The notes: generated by a model not told the origin, from the letters alone. Counted from the first letter of the stretch, positions 35,226-46,650 are shown. The stretch: DNA of 64,000 nucleotides from Sipunculus nudus (GCA_026874595.1 CM049315.1:17817664-17881663), one strand, 5' to 3'. A program made the numbers and translations.

Positions 35226-37634
35226 ATGAAGTTTAGTGCAGTCTTTGTGGTCGTGTTCCTGGCGGTGGCCGTCACGTACGTCAGTCTCGGGGAAGCCAGA
35301 GTTGATCTTGAGATCGAAAGACGGGCATGCAGGTTCCAATGTTGGCTAAAGTGCTGCCCTCTAGGAACCACTTGTGGCGTCAGATGTCACTGGGGAAAGA
35401 AGAAGAGATCCGTGCAAAATGTGAGAGACGTTTGATGCTGTCCATAATATACTTATACATATATGTATTTTATATATCGACAGGCGTAAACCAAAATTTA
35501 TATCATTATAGAATAAATATGTAAGGAATGTCCTGGGCCGAGGGTTGGGTATACTGCTGTGTAGAACGTCCACATAAGCCATCAAGGTTAACATATATAA
35601 CTTAATATCCAATCAAAAAGAAAAAAACAATGTTTCAAGCATTGTGGACTGTATACATTGTTACTCTATATAAACTGAATATAAACGCCTCTCTTGCCGT
35701 TCCCACTTTCCACCGTGCATTTCTAAAGCTCGTGTGACAATAAATAAGTTTGTCTGTCTTAAAGACAGAATTTTTACCTACACTTCGACAATAGACCAAC
35801 ACAGCTGTATACCACTAATACTACTTCTAATAATAATAATATAAATAATAATATATAATATACTAATAATAATAATAATAATATATGTCTGTGTAATGTG
35901 TAATGCTTTCGTGCAGGCAACTTCGTTAAGAGCTGTTTGATACTTTTAAACTACGATTAAGCATTATCTTTTTACATCACCCTTGATCACTGCGGTAGTA
36001 AATATTAACCTGTTTACTACAGGATTACATGCCTTACCCCGCCAATTTTGACCGCTATGACCAGAACAATGATGAACTCATCAGCAAATCAGAATTCCTC
36101 TCAACCCTGAAGGTTGACGAAGAGTCGGGAACTGCCGCCTTGAAAATCGCCGACCAGGACGGTAGTATTATGTTTATACAAAGACAAGACAGTCCAGGGA
36201 CTGTTTCATTTAACTCGCTACGTTTCAGTACCTACCTCATCTACCAACACCTGCGTAACGAACACTCTCTACATGGCATAAGCTTTTATGTTAAGTACAT
36301 ATTCCTTTAAGTGTCTCGTTTGCAGAAATTTTATTCTTTTCGTTTTTTTTTTACCGAAATAATCGTTATAATGAAGAGGAATTAAGGAAACAGTGTGAAC
36401 AATTGTAACGTAATTGAGGTACACGGTGTAAACGAGGTTTGTGAAGTATATTGTAGCTTATTTTCTAATTCTATAATTCTGGGGATAACATTGACTGGAT
36501 ACAAGACTACTTGAATAATATAAAGAAACACAGCATGACTCTTTTAGTTTGTATGTCAGTAGAACCTGTACTCTCACAGTTAGCAAGACTGCAATGTTTT
36601 TTTGGTGAATGAAACATGAAATTTAATCAGACATACCTAGGTAGGTAGGATGATTTCGAAGGAGGTGAGCCCAAGTCGACCATCCCGCTCACTCAATGCC
36701 CATTTCCCAAATAGATCTGAGCGTTTCCACACCTAGGGAGGCGGATTCCCCTTCCCACACCCTCCCCCCTCGGGGACTACACCCCCTCGTTATGCTTCGC
36801 TCTGACAAAGCATTTAGGCCGTATCCGCACTTGGTTCGCGTCTAATCCGGATTATACTAAACCGGTTTACTTTAGTCCCGAAGGAGTCCGCTTTACGTCC
36901 GCACTGTAATTCGCTTTACAAAAGCCTAAACCGGTTTACACATCACAACTTCAGTTTGCTGTCCGCACTTGGTTCGTGATCCGATTCAGGCCTGCAACTG
37001 AGCGCTCCCTCGCGCGACCCATGGTGGGGCAACATCAAGGGTAGCGGTCAAGGCCGTTCGCTGAAACAGGACTCATTCGGACTAGAAGCGGGTTTGCCTG
37101 TACGCACTAGAAACTGGCTTACTGTAAACCGGACTAAAGTAAACCGGACTACTGTAGTCCGCCTTTCACGCGGACTACAGTAAACCGGACTGGTGCGGAT
37201 TAGTGACCTAGTGCGGACAGAGTAAACCGATTCACGATCCGGATTATTTGCTAGTGCGGACACGGCCTAAGGCCCCCCCCCCCCCCAACTTTGCTTGAGA
37301 AACTGAGAAACGATACAATTTTAGAAAAAAAATTGTAATATCAGAATTTATATTTAAAATTCTCCGAAGGAGAGAGACATAGACCTCAGTTTTTTTTAAA
37401 TGATATACATGCAGAAAAAAATAAATACTGCCACTGGAACCTTCTAACCTATCGGTAGCGATCTCTGGTGGAGATTGAGAAGTAATACACAGTTATACCG
37501 TATGACATATGACCTTGTGACATGTATGGCATATATATATATGTGTGTGTTTGACTTCAGGTGATGCGAAGTTGGACAGAGATGAGTTTGACCAGGCTCC
37601 GTTCCTGAAGGAAAATGAGGAGCCCGATAACTGA
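35226..37634 (+). CDS. Secreted 6-Cys peptide / EF-hand precursor, copy 2
   Basis: Coding exons 35226-35420, 36023-36161 and 37561-37634 (195+139+74 nt) encode 135 aa. Signal peptide about 1-25; acidic spacer ending Arg-Arg (32-33); predicted mature peptide 34-56 with C35, C39, C43, C44, C50, C54; Gly57 then KKKR (58-61), a standard amidation-plus-convertase signal. EF-hand loops are 78-89 (D, N, D, L, S, E at positions 1, 3, 5, 7, 9, 12) and 109-120 (DQDGDAKLDRDE, canonical). The start is the first ATG after acceptor TATCTTAG. The exon 1 donor is GTGAGA, exon 2 acceptor TTTACTACAG, donor GTAGTA, exon 3 acceptor GACTTCAG. Orientation is opposite to its two paralogues. Intron 2 contains a 457-bp MITE. 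Closest known layout is mussel mytimycin; the function is inferred only. Confidence 0.88.
36814..37270. mobile_element. MITE with TTAGGCCGT termini in intron 2 of copy 2
   Basis: Left TTAGGCCGTATCCGCACT and right AGTGCGGACACGGCCTAA are inverted repeats. The interior is full of related CCGGACTA/TAAACCGG motifs in both orientations, so most of the 457 bp can fold. It is non-coding and its superfamily is not assigned. Copies 1 and 3 lack it. Confidence 0.8.
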
Positions 37635-38207
37635 TGAAAAAATCAAAAGAACGAGAACTTCTTTCTTTTATTTGGGTGAGCAATTCGTTAATTTTTAAGT
37701 TAAGCTTAAGCTGTAATTTAAAGTGTTCTGATACTATGTACTAATTTAATTGTGCTGCGGTTACACTTAGAAACAGTAAAAAAAACAGGTTTATACTTGA
37801 AAACGGGAAGTTTAAGGGTCATCTAAGCTCGAAATTATAGCAAATACCTAGCGCATCAAAGTACTTGATATCATTCCGAATTATCTGTAATTAATTCATA
37901 TTTGACGCCAATACGATGAAATGTTCGAAGTTAATATTACGTCTCTGTCTTATTTCAGATAAACCTCAATAATCTTCACTAGAAAAAAAACAAACTTACT
38001 CAAGATTCATAAGTAGAAGAATCAAACATCAATTGAAATGATCTGGAATATACAAGTTACAAGCATTACATTGTGATTTTTTATTCAAACTCATGAAACA
38101 TCTGTTTAAAAAAACAGATGATGGACCCATCTCGAAAATACGTAGCAACTCCTGTAGTTATTAAAATTAAATTTTCATTACACGATTTGAGGTTTGATAT
38201 TGTGCAC

Positions 38208-38213
38208 AATAAA
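38208..38213 (+). promoter_or_regulatory. Poly(A) signal, peptide gene copy 2
   Basis: AATAAA in the conserved GTGCACAATAAAAGTTTAAA block, about 575 nt after the stop. Confidence 0.7.
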
Positions 38214-38279
38214 AGTTTAAAGCTTATCATTGTGATTTTGTAATCACTGACTTTGCATCTTAATGTTAATGAATTAATT

Positions 38280-38875
38280 AAGAGATGAATGGATAAGATG
38301 ATACCACTGGCAGATGCCGGATGGTTGGCTCACTGGTGTTTTAAGTGAGTCAGTGTGAGGGTGAGTGCATGGTTTAGTTAAATTGTGGGGTGAGTACCTG
38401 ATTGGGAGGGTGAATGAGTGATTAAGTGGGCGGTTGAGGGATTCAGTTGGTGAATGAGTAAGTAACTGGATGAGTAAGTTAGTCCGTCATTGCGTGCGTG
38501 CGTCCGTCCGTCCATCCGTCCGCCCTTCAGTCAGTAAGATAGTTAGTGGCTGCATGATCGCGGTTGGTGAATGTGGGTGATTATTTTGAACAATCTTTGA
38601 AATTGTATGGTAGTTAATAAAAGTGGATATTAATTACCATATTGGGTTCACCGAGCAGGGATAAGAGAGTGCCCTTAAACAAAAAAGTTAATACAGATAA
38701 GACGTATTCGATAATGACCGTGTATGAGATTATTTCTTACTAGACACCGCATGCAGCCTATTTCGTACTTTGATTTCTTTTAACGTGGAATTACTATGTT
38801 TGAATAAAAAAGAAAATGTATTTCGGAACCACTTGTTAATCGGCAAGGATCAGTGAATTTTTTGCTTGACACCCC
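38280..38875. repeat. 3' flank of copy 2 with GAGT/GAAT repeats
   Basis: Degenerate GTGAGTGAATGAG-type array (about 38330-38480) and GTCCGTCC run, then a block at 38620-38875 that matches 23660-23960 inverted. This marks the reach of the duplication on this side. Confidence 0.65.
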
Positions 38876-38879
38876 CTCC

Positions 38880-39794
38880 CATACCCTCCCCCATGTAAAT
38901 ATAATCAACTTTTATAAAAACATGACTCTAGATTTAGCTATTATCAATATCTTCCATACAGTGAAGTGCATTACGAAATAAGATACAGACATTATAAACA
39001 GTGAGAACCCCCCCCCCCCGGGTGAATAATAACATCTCTAATATTTTATCTATTTCTTTTATCAGTTATTCGTTATTCGTAATTAATTTTCATTTTTTTA
39101 TATATCTTTTCTTGCCCCTAGCAAATAAATTATCCATGTATCCACAGTTAATTGCATTTTAATTCATAAGTTAAGGATATTAACGAACAGCCATGAGATT
39201 ATTATTTTTCTATACTGAGTGAGGGAGTCTCACGGCCCCTCGATCGGCTAATACTTGAACTCACGACTTGTACACTGTTGAACTGTTTAACATGCAACTT
39301 GAACATATCAATTATATTCCCATCAGGATTACAATAGAACAATGCTCATTTGCAAGTTATGAACTTAAATACACATTTTCACCATATATATATATATATC
39401 AACATGTTACAAACGATTAAATGTTTTGACTTTCCAGTTAATATCCAAATTTTGAAGAAATATAAATATTATTGCCAGCCAAGCGTGAAACCCCACCCTC
39501 TGAAGTTTGACTACGTTATGCAAAGACATTTCAAGAGAACATTAGTTGAGAAATAGAAAATCCTTACACTTTTTTTTATGAAATTTGCCTCAAACTATCC
39601 TCTTTACATTACATTTTATACATTTTCTCAATGTGGCAGGGGGACACCCCCTCCCATACCCGCCCCTCGTATCTGTAATTAACGTTCTAAATGAATTTGG
39701 TTTTAGATTTTATTCATATACATGAAATAAAAAAAATACAAATTTTTTATATTTCTCACCATAGGCTGAAAATATATTGTGTATAAAGTCATTA

Positions 39795-39834
<40 letters not shown>

Positions 39835-39945
39835 AATATGGTTAATATTATATTGCCTATATATATTGCTTAATATCGACCAACCGCTTACCCAAAATTA
39901 GCGCCCCCTGTTTTCGAATTTCTCGAATTTCTGGATCCGCCACTG

Positions 39946-39992
<47 letters not shown>

Positions 39993-40640
39993 TATATCAA
40001 AACAAAAAATTATTAACTTAGTTTTCATAATACCCATCAAGTGCCATTTCAATATTAGTGCCCCCCCCCCCCCCCGTTCTCCAATTTCTGGATCCGCCAC
40101 CGAGGGTCCAAGGTTTCACAATCACCCGGATGCCGAGGAGGCCATTGACCATCAAGGTCACAGATAAGGTCAAAAGATCAAATGTGGTCAAATTTTATTT
40201 TCACCAATATTTACAAATTAACTGCAATTTTAATCATAAAAAAGAGGTTCACCTGAGTCATGTTAATTTTTACTCATGGAATATATGATAAATAAGAAGG
40301 ATAATAAAATGCCAATTACTCCTTTAATATAGGGTTATGATTAACACAAGGAGGCATTTCAGTTTCATTTAGTTTTAGGTTCCAGTCATATGTAAGATTG
40401 CACAAATGAATTTTTTTTGTACGCTTCCATTTGTTTGATGTTTTTTAAACTTTTTTTTTTGTTGTATTTTTTGGTTACATTCAAGGTCAGCAGGCAAAAG
40501 GAAAACAAAATCATAAGGAAAATATACCTGCGTTCCAGTATCATTATCCACCCGCGATATTTGTTTTACATGCATTTACTTAGCAAATAACAGCAGACAC
40601 GTGACAAAAGAAGCGCTGTTGCCAGCCTTGAACAAAAAAA
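38880..40640. other. Intergenic with microsatellites
   Basis: (TA)n at about 39798-39832 and 39944-39988, C-runs at about 39008-39018 and 40062-40076, and CTGGATCCGCCAC ends of the GGATCC MITE family near 39930 and 40087. No gene recognised. Confidence 0.5.
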
Positions 40641-40660
40641 TGCCATCGAAAGTTTTTTTT

Positions 40661-41000
40661 AGCTCAGCTGACTGAAAATCATTTGAACTATATATAGCGA
40701 TCACTCTTTGTCCGTCGACCATCCGTCCGACTGTCCGTCCGCCTGTTAACAGAGCGCAAATCGTTACCTAACCGTAATTAAAAACTTCTTACTGAAATCC
40801 CATGCAGGTGCATAAAATCTCTTTGGAAACCTAACATGAGGCCATCAACCTAGCCAATATCTGAATAACTAATGCACATTCATTTGGATCTTGCCCCCCC
40901 CCCCCCCCACCCCCTTTTTTTATGCAACAGAGCCGATACAGGGCCTGGAGGGGGGGGGGGGGGGCAGGCTTGAGTAGATCGAGTGATAGATATTGATCAG
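40661..41000 (+). repeat. CAGCTGA-headed repeat, truncated
   Basis: TTTTTTTTAGCTCAGCTGACTG head, GATCACTCTTTGTCCGTCG, a GTCCGTCC segment, AGAGCGCAAATCGTTACC and CTTTGGAAACCT, then it degenerates into C- and G-runs (about 40893-40908 and 40951-40965). Confidence 0.75.
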
Positions 41001-41300
41001 GGTGATGTGGTCAAATCCAACTGTCACATAGGTTTACTGGTAATACTGTGAGTTTTCAAGCATCGCATAATGCTATAACTACCATGATGTAAACATGTCA
41101 TTTGGGTTTCTGTGCAGTTAACTTTGCTTCAGTCTATCTTATTATTGACCGAGTGATGCGGTTGGGACCCTCTTATCCTGTAGTTCATGCTTCCCTGTAT
41201 TTTATAATTAATATACACTTTTATGGTTTAAGATGCAATTTCAGGTATCCATTTCACTACCCAATCTTAACTGAACTGAACTGCAGCTTTACCTAAATTG
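41000..41300. other. Intergenic, nothing recognised
   Basis: No feature seen. Confidence 0.3.
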
Positions 41301-41560
41301 CACTAAACTCATTCACTCACTCACCCACCAACCCACCTACTAATTAATTCACTCACTCACTAACCCATTCCCTCACTCAACCGCCCACTCACTCGCTCAC
41401 TCACTCAATCACTCAATCACTCAACACATCCTCCCAATAATCCAGTCACCCACCTATAAACTAACTCCCTCATGCAACGCACATGTCAGCCAACCATTTG
41501 GCATCTTTCAGCGTTATCATCTTATCTATTCATCACTAATCAATTCACCTATTCATTCAT
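41300..41560. repeat. 3' flank of copy 3, CACT/CATT array
   Basis: Degenerate ACTCACTCAC/CAATCACTCA array just past the poly(A) signal of copy 3, equivalent to 24000-24360 in copy 1. Confidence 0.75.
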
Positions 41561-41614
41561 TATCACATGAAAGGAAGTCAATGAACACAAAACCACAATG
41601 TAATGATTAACACT

Positions 41615-41620
41615 TTTATT
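41615..41620 (-). promoter_or_regulatory. Poly(A) signal, peptide gene copy 3
   Basis: AATAAA (minus strand) in the conserved GTGCACAATAAAAGTG block. Confidence 0.7.
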
Positions 41621-42436
41621 GTGCACCAAATTAAACCTCAAATCGTGCAATGAAACTGTCATTTTAATTACATTCGGAGTTGGTAGATCAGCCTTTCAAC
41701 TGTTGCTTGGAACAGAACTTATCTCTTAATGTTCATTTGATATCAAATTCTCCTTTTTGTGTATATTGAGATGGTTTTGGTTTTTAGAGTGGTGTTGATT
41801 TGAGGGTTATCTGAAATATGACAGAGACGTAAAATTAGAAGATTGTAGAATCTGAATCTGAATTAATTACAGGTGATTATACGTGATATCGAGTACTTTG
41901 CTGCATTACATTTTTGCTAATTTCGAGCTTTGGTGACCGTGACAACTTTCCGTTTTTAAGTTACGCTCCTCACGCAGCTGCTATACTCAATAGACCTTCC
42001 AGACATTCTTTCGTATAACCGCTGCTTTGTATGGCAAAGTTCTCTGGGTACGAACACCAGGGCGCGGAGAGAGGAAAGAATTGTAATGAGAGCGTGACAT
42101 TGCTTTGTGCATCAAGCCAAAATTTTAAACATGGGACACCCGCTCTCTTTGGTCTTATGCTTGGTCATATGCCAGAACGGGTGTTATCAGACCAACGAGA
42201 GCGAGCGTTGTATGTTTAAAATGTTGGCTGCGGTGAATAACAGTTGCGAGAGGAGCATATATTTAATTATAACCCTTTTTTTTTATTCATACAGTATTCT
42301 GACAGTGTAACCGCAGTAAAATAAAATAAGTACATGGTATCGGAAAAAATAATCTATCACAATGAAACTTTAAGTTAAAAATTAACGTATTACCCACCCA
42401 AATAAAAGAAAGAAGTTCTCGTTCTTTTATTTGCCA

Positions 42437-44300
42437 TCAGTTACCGGGCTCCTCTTTTTCCTTCAGGAACGGGGCCTGGTCAAACTCATCTCTGTCCAAC
42501 TTCGCATCACCTGAAGTCATAAATCATATACATTATAAATAAAGCACGGTATAATCATTGATTACATCTAATATGCAGTTTTGATAATTGGTAGAGTATA
42601 GGTTTCACCTAAATTTAACTTAAACAGACATGTTGTGTTTCTTTATACTATTTGAGCAGTCACTATCGAGTCAAAATTATCCCCAGAATGAGGAATTCAA
42701 AAATAAACTACAATATACTACACAAACTTTATTTCCGCCATGTACCTCAATAACGTTACATTTGTTTACACTATATTCTGAATTCCTGTTCATAATAGCG
42801 ATTATTTCCGTAAAAAGAAAAGGATTAAATTGTTTCATAATAGCGATTATGGGGTAATTTAATAAAAGTGTTCCCAAAATAAAAGTCAACAATATCCACA
42901 ATTTACATGTCTGAAGCAGACACGTCAGGTTTCGTTCACAAAATAATAACAAGTCTTCACGTCGTTGAGTATTTATGTGACGCCACAGCTTTACCATAAG
43001 GTCAAAGGTCGATTATTGAGAGTGGTCGTTACGCCGGTATGAGTAGAAGAGGTAGGTCCTGAAAAGTAACGAGTTAAATGAAACCGTCACTGGACTGTCT
43101 TGTGTATATTAACATAATCCTACCGTTCTGGTCGGCAATTTTCAAGGCGGCAGTTCCCGACTGTTCATCAACCTCCAGGGTTGAGAGGAATTCTGATTTG
43201 TTGATGAACTCATCGTTGTTCTGGTCATAGCTGTCAAAATTGGCGGGGTATGGCATGTAATCCTGTAGTAAATAGGTTAAAATTACTACTGCATTGATAG
43301 GATTGATTTTACATTTTTTTTAGATTTATATATATAATATATTATGTTAAATCAGGTCATTCTTCGGCTTAGTCGTTGTATACAGTAGAACACCTATATT
43401 ACGTTCCATCGGGACTGGATGAAATTAGCCTTAATACAGTAGTGGCCGTTATACAGGACTTGACCAGTATAGGGGGTTTAAAGGTAACACGAAACCAAGT
43501 TCAAATCTTTATTACAATCAACAAAATAAATGTATATACAGAGTATTAGTATTATAACTTTTATCAATAAAAAAATAAAATATTTACAATCACGTCACTT
43601 AATGTAATACATACATGTAACAATGTTAATTTTGCATTCATAGTTATTCATGTATTAGTAAATTGTGCGATGTTTGCCGCACTGTTTTCGTTTGATGTAT
43701 ACGTATTCGCAAGGACATTAAAAAAAAGTTTAAAGATCCACAGTTTGCCTAACGTTTTTCTGATGGCACAAAGATACACGCAGTTGGGAACACATGCCTT
43801 ACTATTGTGCATACTAAGTGTCACTGCCCCTGACCGTTACAGAGGCGTTTCCCGGCCTGCGGGACCGAGAGACCTGACCGTTATACGGAATAGAGGAGTG
43901 ACCTTAATTGACAACAAAATGATTTTGAAATATAACGGTGGGAAATGTGGGACCGGAAAATCTTACCGTTATAGACGTATTGACCGTTATTGAGGCGTGG
44001 CCGTTAGCAGGCGTTCTACTGTATATTACTTATTTGTTACTTTGCTACTTTGTTACATTTCGTGTTAGACTAGATTATCATTTTTACACATCATATCAAT
44101 AAGTATCTCACATTTGTTACAGATCTCTTCTTTCTCCCACATCTGACACCACAAGTGGTTCCTAGAGGGCAGCACTTGAGCCAACATTGGAACCTGCACG
44201 CCCGCCTTTCGATCTCCAGATCAGCTCTCGCTTCCCCCAGACTGACGTACGTGACGGCCACCGCCAGGAACACGACCACAAATACTGCACTAAACTTCAT
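42437..44300 (-). CDS. Secreted 6-Cys peptide / EF-hand precursor, copy 3
   Basis: Coding exons 44300-44112, 43262-43124 and 42510-42437 (189+139+74 nt) encode 133 aa. It has the same signal peptide type, the same Arg-Arg site, and a predicted mature peptide identical to copy 2 through the sixth Cys (54). The two residues His-Trp found in copies 1 and 2 are missing, so Gly55-RKKR follows the last Cys directly. EF-hand loops are at 76-87 and 107-118; the second is DQNGDAKLDRDE. Donor GTGAGA and acceptor CTACAG are conserved. Intron 1 carries a 639-bp pogo-type MITE. A good donor (CCCG|GTAACT) overlaps the last codons and pairs in phase with a conserved acceptor at 41811; if used, the C-terminus would be longer and stop at 41743. 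The function is inferred from layout only. Confidence 0.87.
43383..44021. mobile_element. pogo/Tigger-type MITE in intron 1 of copy 3
   Basis: CAGTAGAAC at the left and GTTCTACTG at the right, with TA on both sides (GTATA/TATAT context). CCGTTATA motifs recur inside in both orientations. 639 bp; the open frame at 43670-43993 is internal and not a gene. Confidence 0.8.
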
Positions 44301-44414
44301 TGTTCTCAGCGTGGTGTATCTAAGATAAATATCTTGACATAATTTTCATGGCACTAAACTTCATTGTTCTCAGCGTGGTGTATCTAAGATAAATATCTTG
44401 ACATAATTTTCATG
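44287..44414. repeat. 64-bp tandem duplication over the start region of copy 3
   Basis: 44287-44350 and 44351-44414 are identical 64-bp units. Each contains the 3' splice acceptor (TATCTTAG), the AACCACG-like leader region GCTGAGAACAATG and the first codons, so the gene has two tandem acceptors and two ATGs. The outer ATG leads to a short frame that stops at the inner acceptor's TAG. Confidence 0.92.
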
Positions 44415-44419
44415 GCTGT

Positions 44420-45090
44420 GATTTCTTGGAGATACCTTCATCATGTTACTATTAATCTTATCCATCTGATTCTACTTAACCTCCTGTCCAAATTTAGGCC
44501 CAACTCGAAAATACGAAACCAGGTTCAAATACAGGAAAATCGAATCTGTATGGTTTCGCCTTGTATTTGTAAGTGGACGGTTTCGGTTTTAAAAGACAAA
44601 CTATGATAACATCGTAAATTATTCAATGAAATTAAATGAATTAATGATGAAAAATATTATCAAAAGTTAGAGATCCGCGTCTGTGCACTTAATGACCCAG
44701 TGAGAGCTTTATTAATTGTGACTGGCCAATTTATATTGCAACTATTAGGAAAAGAGACCATTATTCTGTGTCCTATAACATATCCACGTGTCAGACGACA
44801 TGAGAAATACAGGATACGTCCATCTCATCTTTAGCTATACAGAGATAAAGTAGGGAATATATACCTCAATCATTGCTTATTTATCTCAAACAGGCATCAA
44901 CAGTATCAATTAATAAAATTCATGTAATTAACAAAATTACACTCATTTGGCCCAATGCCGCCTTCATGACTATCCAGTGGACGGTTACGGCAATACTGAC
45001 TTTTCGCCAAAACCAATCTTTGTTTCGCATTTATGCAGTGAACCTTTTTCATGAACCGAAATCAGTTCCGAATTTTCGAGTGGGCCCTTA
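44420..45090. other. Upstream region of copy 3, nothing else recognised
   Basis: AT-rich sequence between the coding exon and the conserved upstream block. No gene recognised. Confidence 0.4.
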
Positions 45091-45094
45091 TTGA

Positions 45095-45180
45095 TATATT
45101 AATTATGTATCACCGTCAACACGACGCCCGGGTGATGTGAAAGTAACGGTGTGCCTACTCCCGTTCACCTCTGTTACCCA
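45095..45180 (-). promoter_or_regulatory. Conserved upstream block, copy 3
   Basis: Minus strand: AACAGAGGTGAAC, TTTCACATCA, CCGGGCGTCGTGTTGACGGTG, as in copies 1 and 2. It lies about 0.8 kb before the ATG. Confidence 0.5.
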
Positions 45181-46360
45181 CATCAGACGTCTGTTTTCTA
45201 ATCTTCTTATCTTAACATAATGTTTTAACTAACGATATAACAAGCCGTTGAGAAGAAAGCTCCCTTCAAGTCATACCAATTTATCACAATCAACAGTCTG
45301 TCCCTAAAAATAATAAATAATATCACCGCCAGCGTCGCCCGATATTTGAACTAGTTTGCTCTACTACTAAAATTCTAAAGGAAGTCAAGAAACCCCACTG
45401 GATGGTAACCCAAAATGAAAGTATCAACGCTTTTGCATGTAGCTAGTTGATGCCGGTCAGACAACTTTAAATATGGATATACATATTCGTAGAATATATA
45501 ATTTTTCATCGCCAGGCATCCCTAGGTATGACATGTTATCCCAAGTATTATAAGGTATACGAATTTGAATTTATGTGCGCATATATGCTCTGATCGATCA
45601 CACACTCTTGCAATATGACTCACAACCAGTCTCTTTAAAATATTAATTTGTCTAAAAATATAGCCTACCTCTCTGTGCTACTGCTCTGTCTCTTCTGAAA
45701 CACTGCTTGCTAACACCCCGCACCCTTGCTCTTATAAATGCTCGTTGGTTGTCTGTTACATTTGGCACAGGGGCCAACTTTGTTTTTTTGTGTGGCAAGG
45801 TGTTTGTCCAAACTATAATGTTCAGATTGATTTAAGCATATACAGCAGGCTGTTGACATCATTATGCAGGATTATGCTCTGGCATCAGAGCAAAGTGGGT
45901 AGAGGAAGTTTTGACAATTAAGACACCTGGTCAGTTGGAAGGAAATATTGTTTGTCAAATTATTCATTAAAACATGCACTAAGAGGACTGTATTATTGCT
46001 CTTTCCCACTGCGTTGACGGAGTACTTCATGAACAAATTCTGTTTCATCTTATGAATTAAAGAGCCAAGTGCAGAAACATATGCTGGCAGGGCTCCAATT
46101 ACCTACTGAGAATTACCAAGAATTTACTTCTTTGTAAATATGCATTTGAAAAAAAGAGAACAGTAGACCACGTTCTAATTGAGAATACATATTGTGAATA
46201 AATAACCTATAAATACACTCCTCGATATATGTTACATTATAGGGAACTTTTACTCTAGATAAGTAAATTTATTTCTAGCCATCAAACTTACAATTTATGG
46301 CATATCACACACACACATACATATACCTTATAAACTTCATTATACACTGAAAACAAGGTT
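45181..46360. other. Intergenic, nothing recognised
   Basis: No gene or element recognised. Confidence 0.35.
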
Positions 46361-46361
46361 G

Positions 46362-46365
<4 letters not shown>

Positions 46366-46424
<59 letters not shown>
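46366..46424. repeat. (TA)n microsatellite
   Basis: About 29 TA dinucleotides. Confidence 0.9.
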
Positions 46425-46426
<2 letters not shown>

Positions 46427-46503
46427 TTGACAACTTTACAGGGTTGACAGAAAGTGAATACATACATTATTTTGTGCAGTGGGGCGGCTTTTTAATGGGT
46501 GTT

Positions 46504-46638
46504 CAGGCGCGGATCCAGGCTTTTTTGCAGACAGGGGTAAACGGGTGAAATGCATAAAACCTGTCTGAAAAAAGGTCGTTGGTTATGAGTAAGTCGAGAC
46601 CCCCCCCCCCCCCCCCCCCCCCCCTTGATCCGCGACTG
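46504..46638. mobile_element. hAT-like MITE (GGATCC family), short copy
   Basis: CAGGCGCGGATCCAGGC at the left and TTGATCCGCGACTG at the right, with a long C-run (about 46600-46624) inside. No clear target duplication. Confidence 0.7.
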
Positions 46639-46648
46639 AGTGATGGTC

Positions 46649-46650
<2 letters not shown>

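Noticed and set aside
37048-37263. 71-codon minus-strand open frame rich in Arg/Thr
   Set aside because: It is generated by the repeated CCGGACTA motifs of the MITE at 36814-37270.
39240-39300. tRNA-like SINE remnant (GAGTTCAAGTATT on the minus strand)
   Set aside because: Only a weak B-box resemblance, without an A box or defined ends.
43670-43993. 107-codon open frame
   Set aside because: It lies inside the pogo-type MITE in intron 1 of copy 3; no domain and no family match seen.
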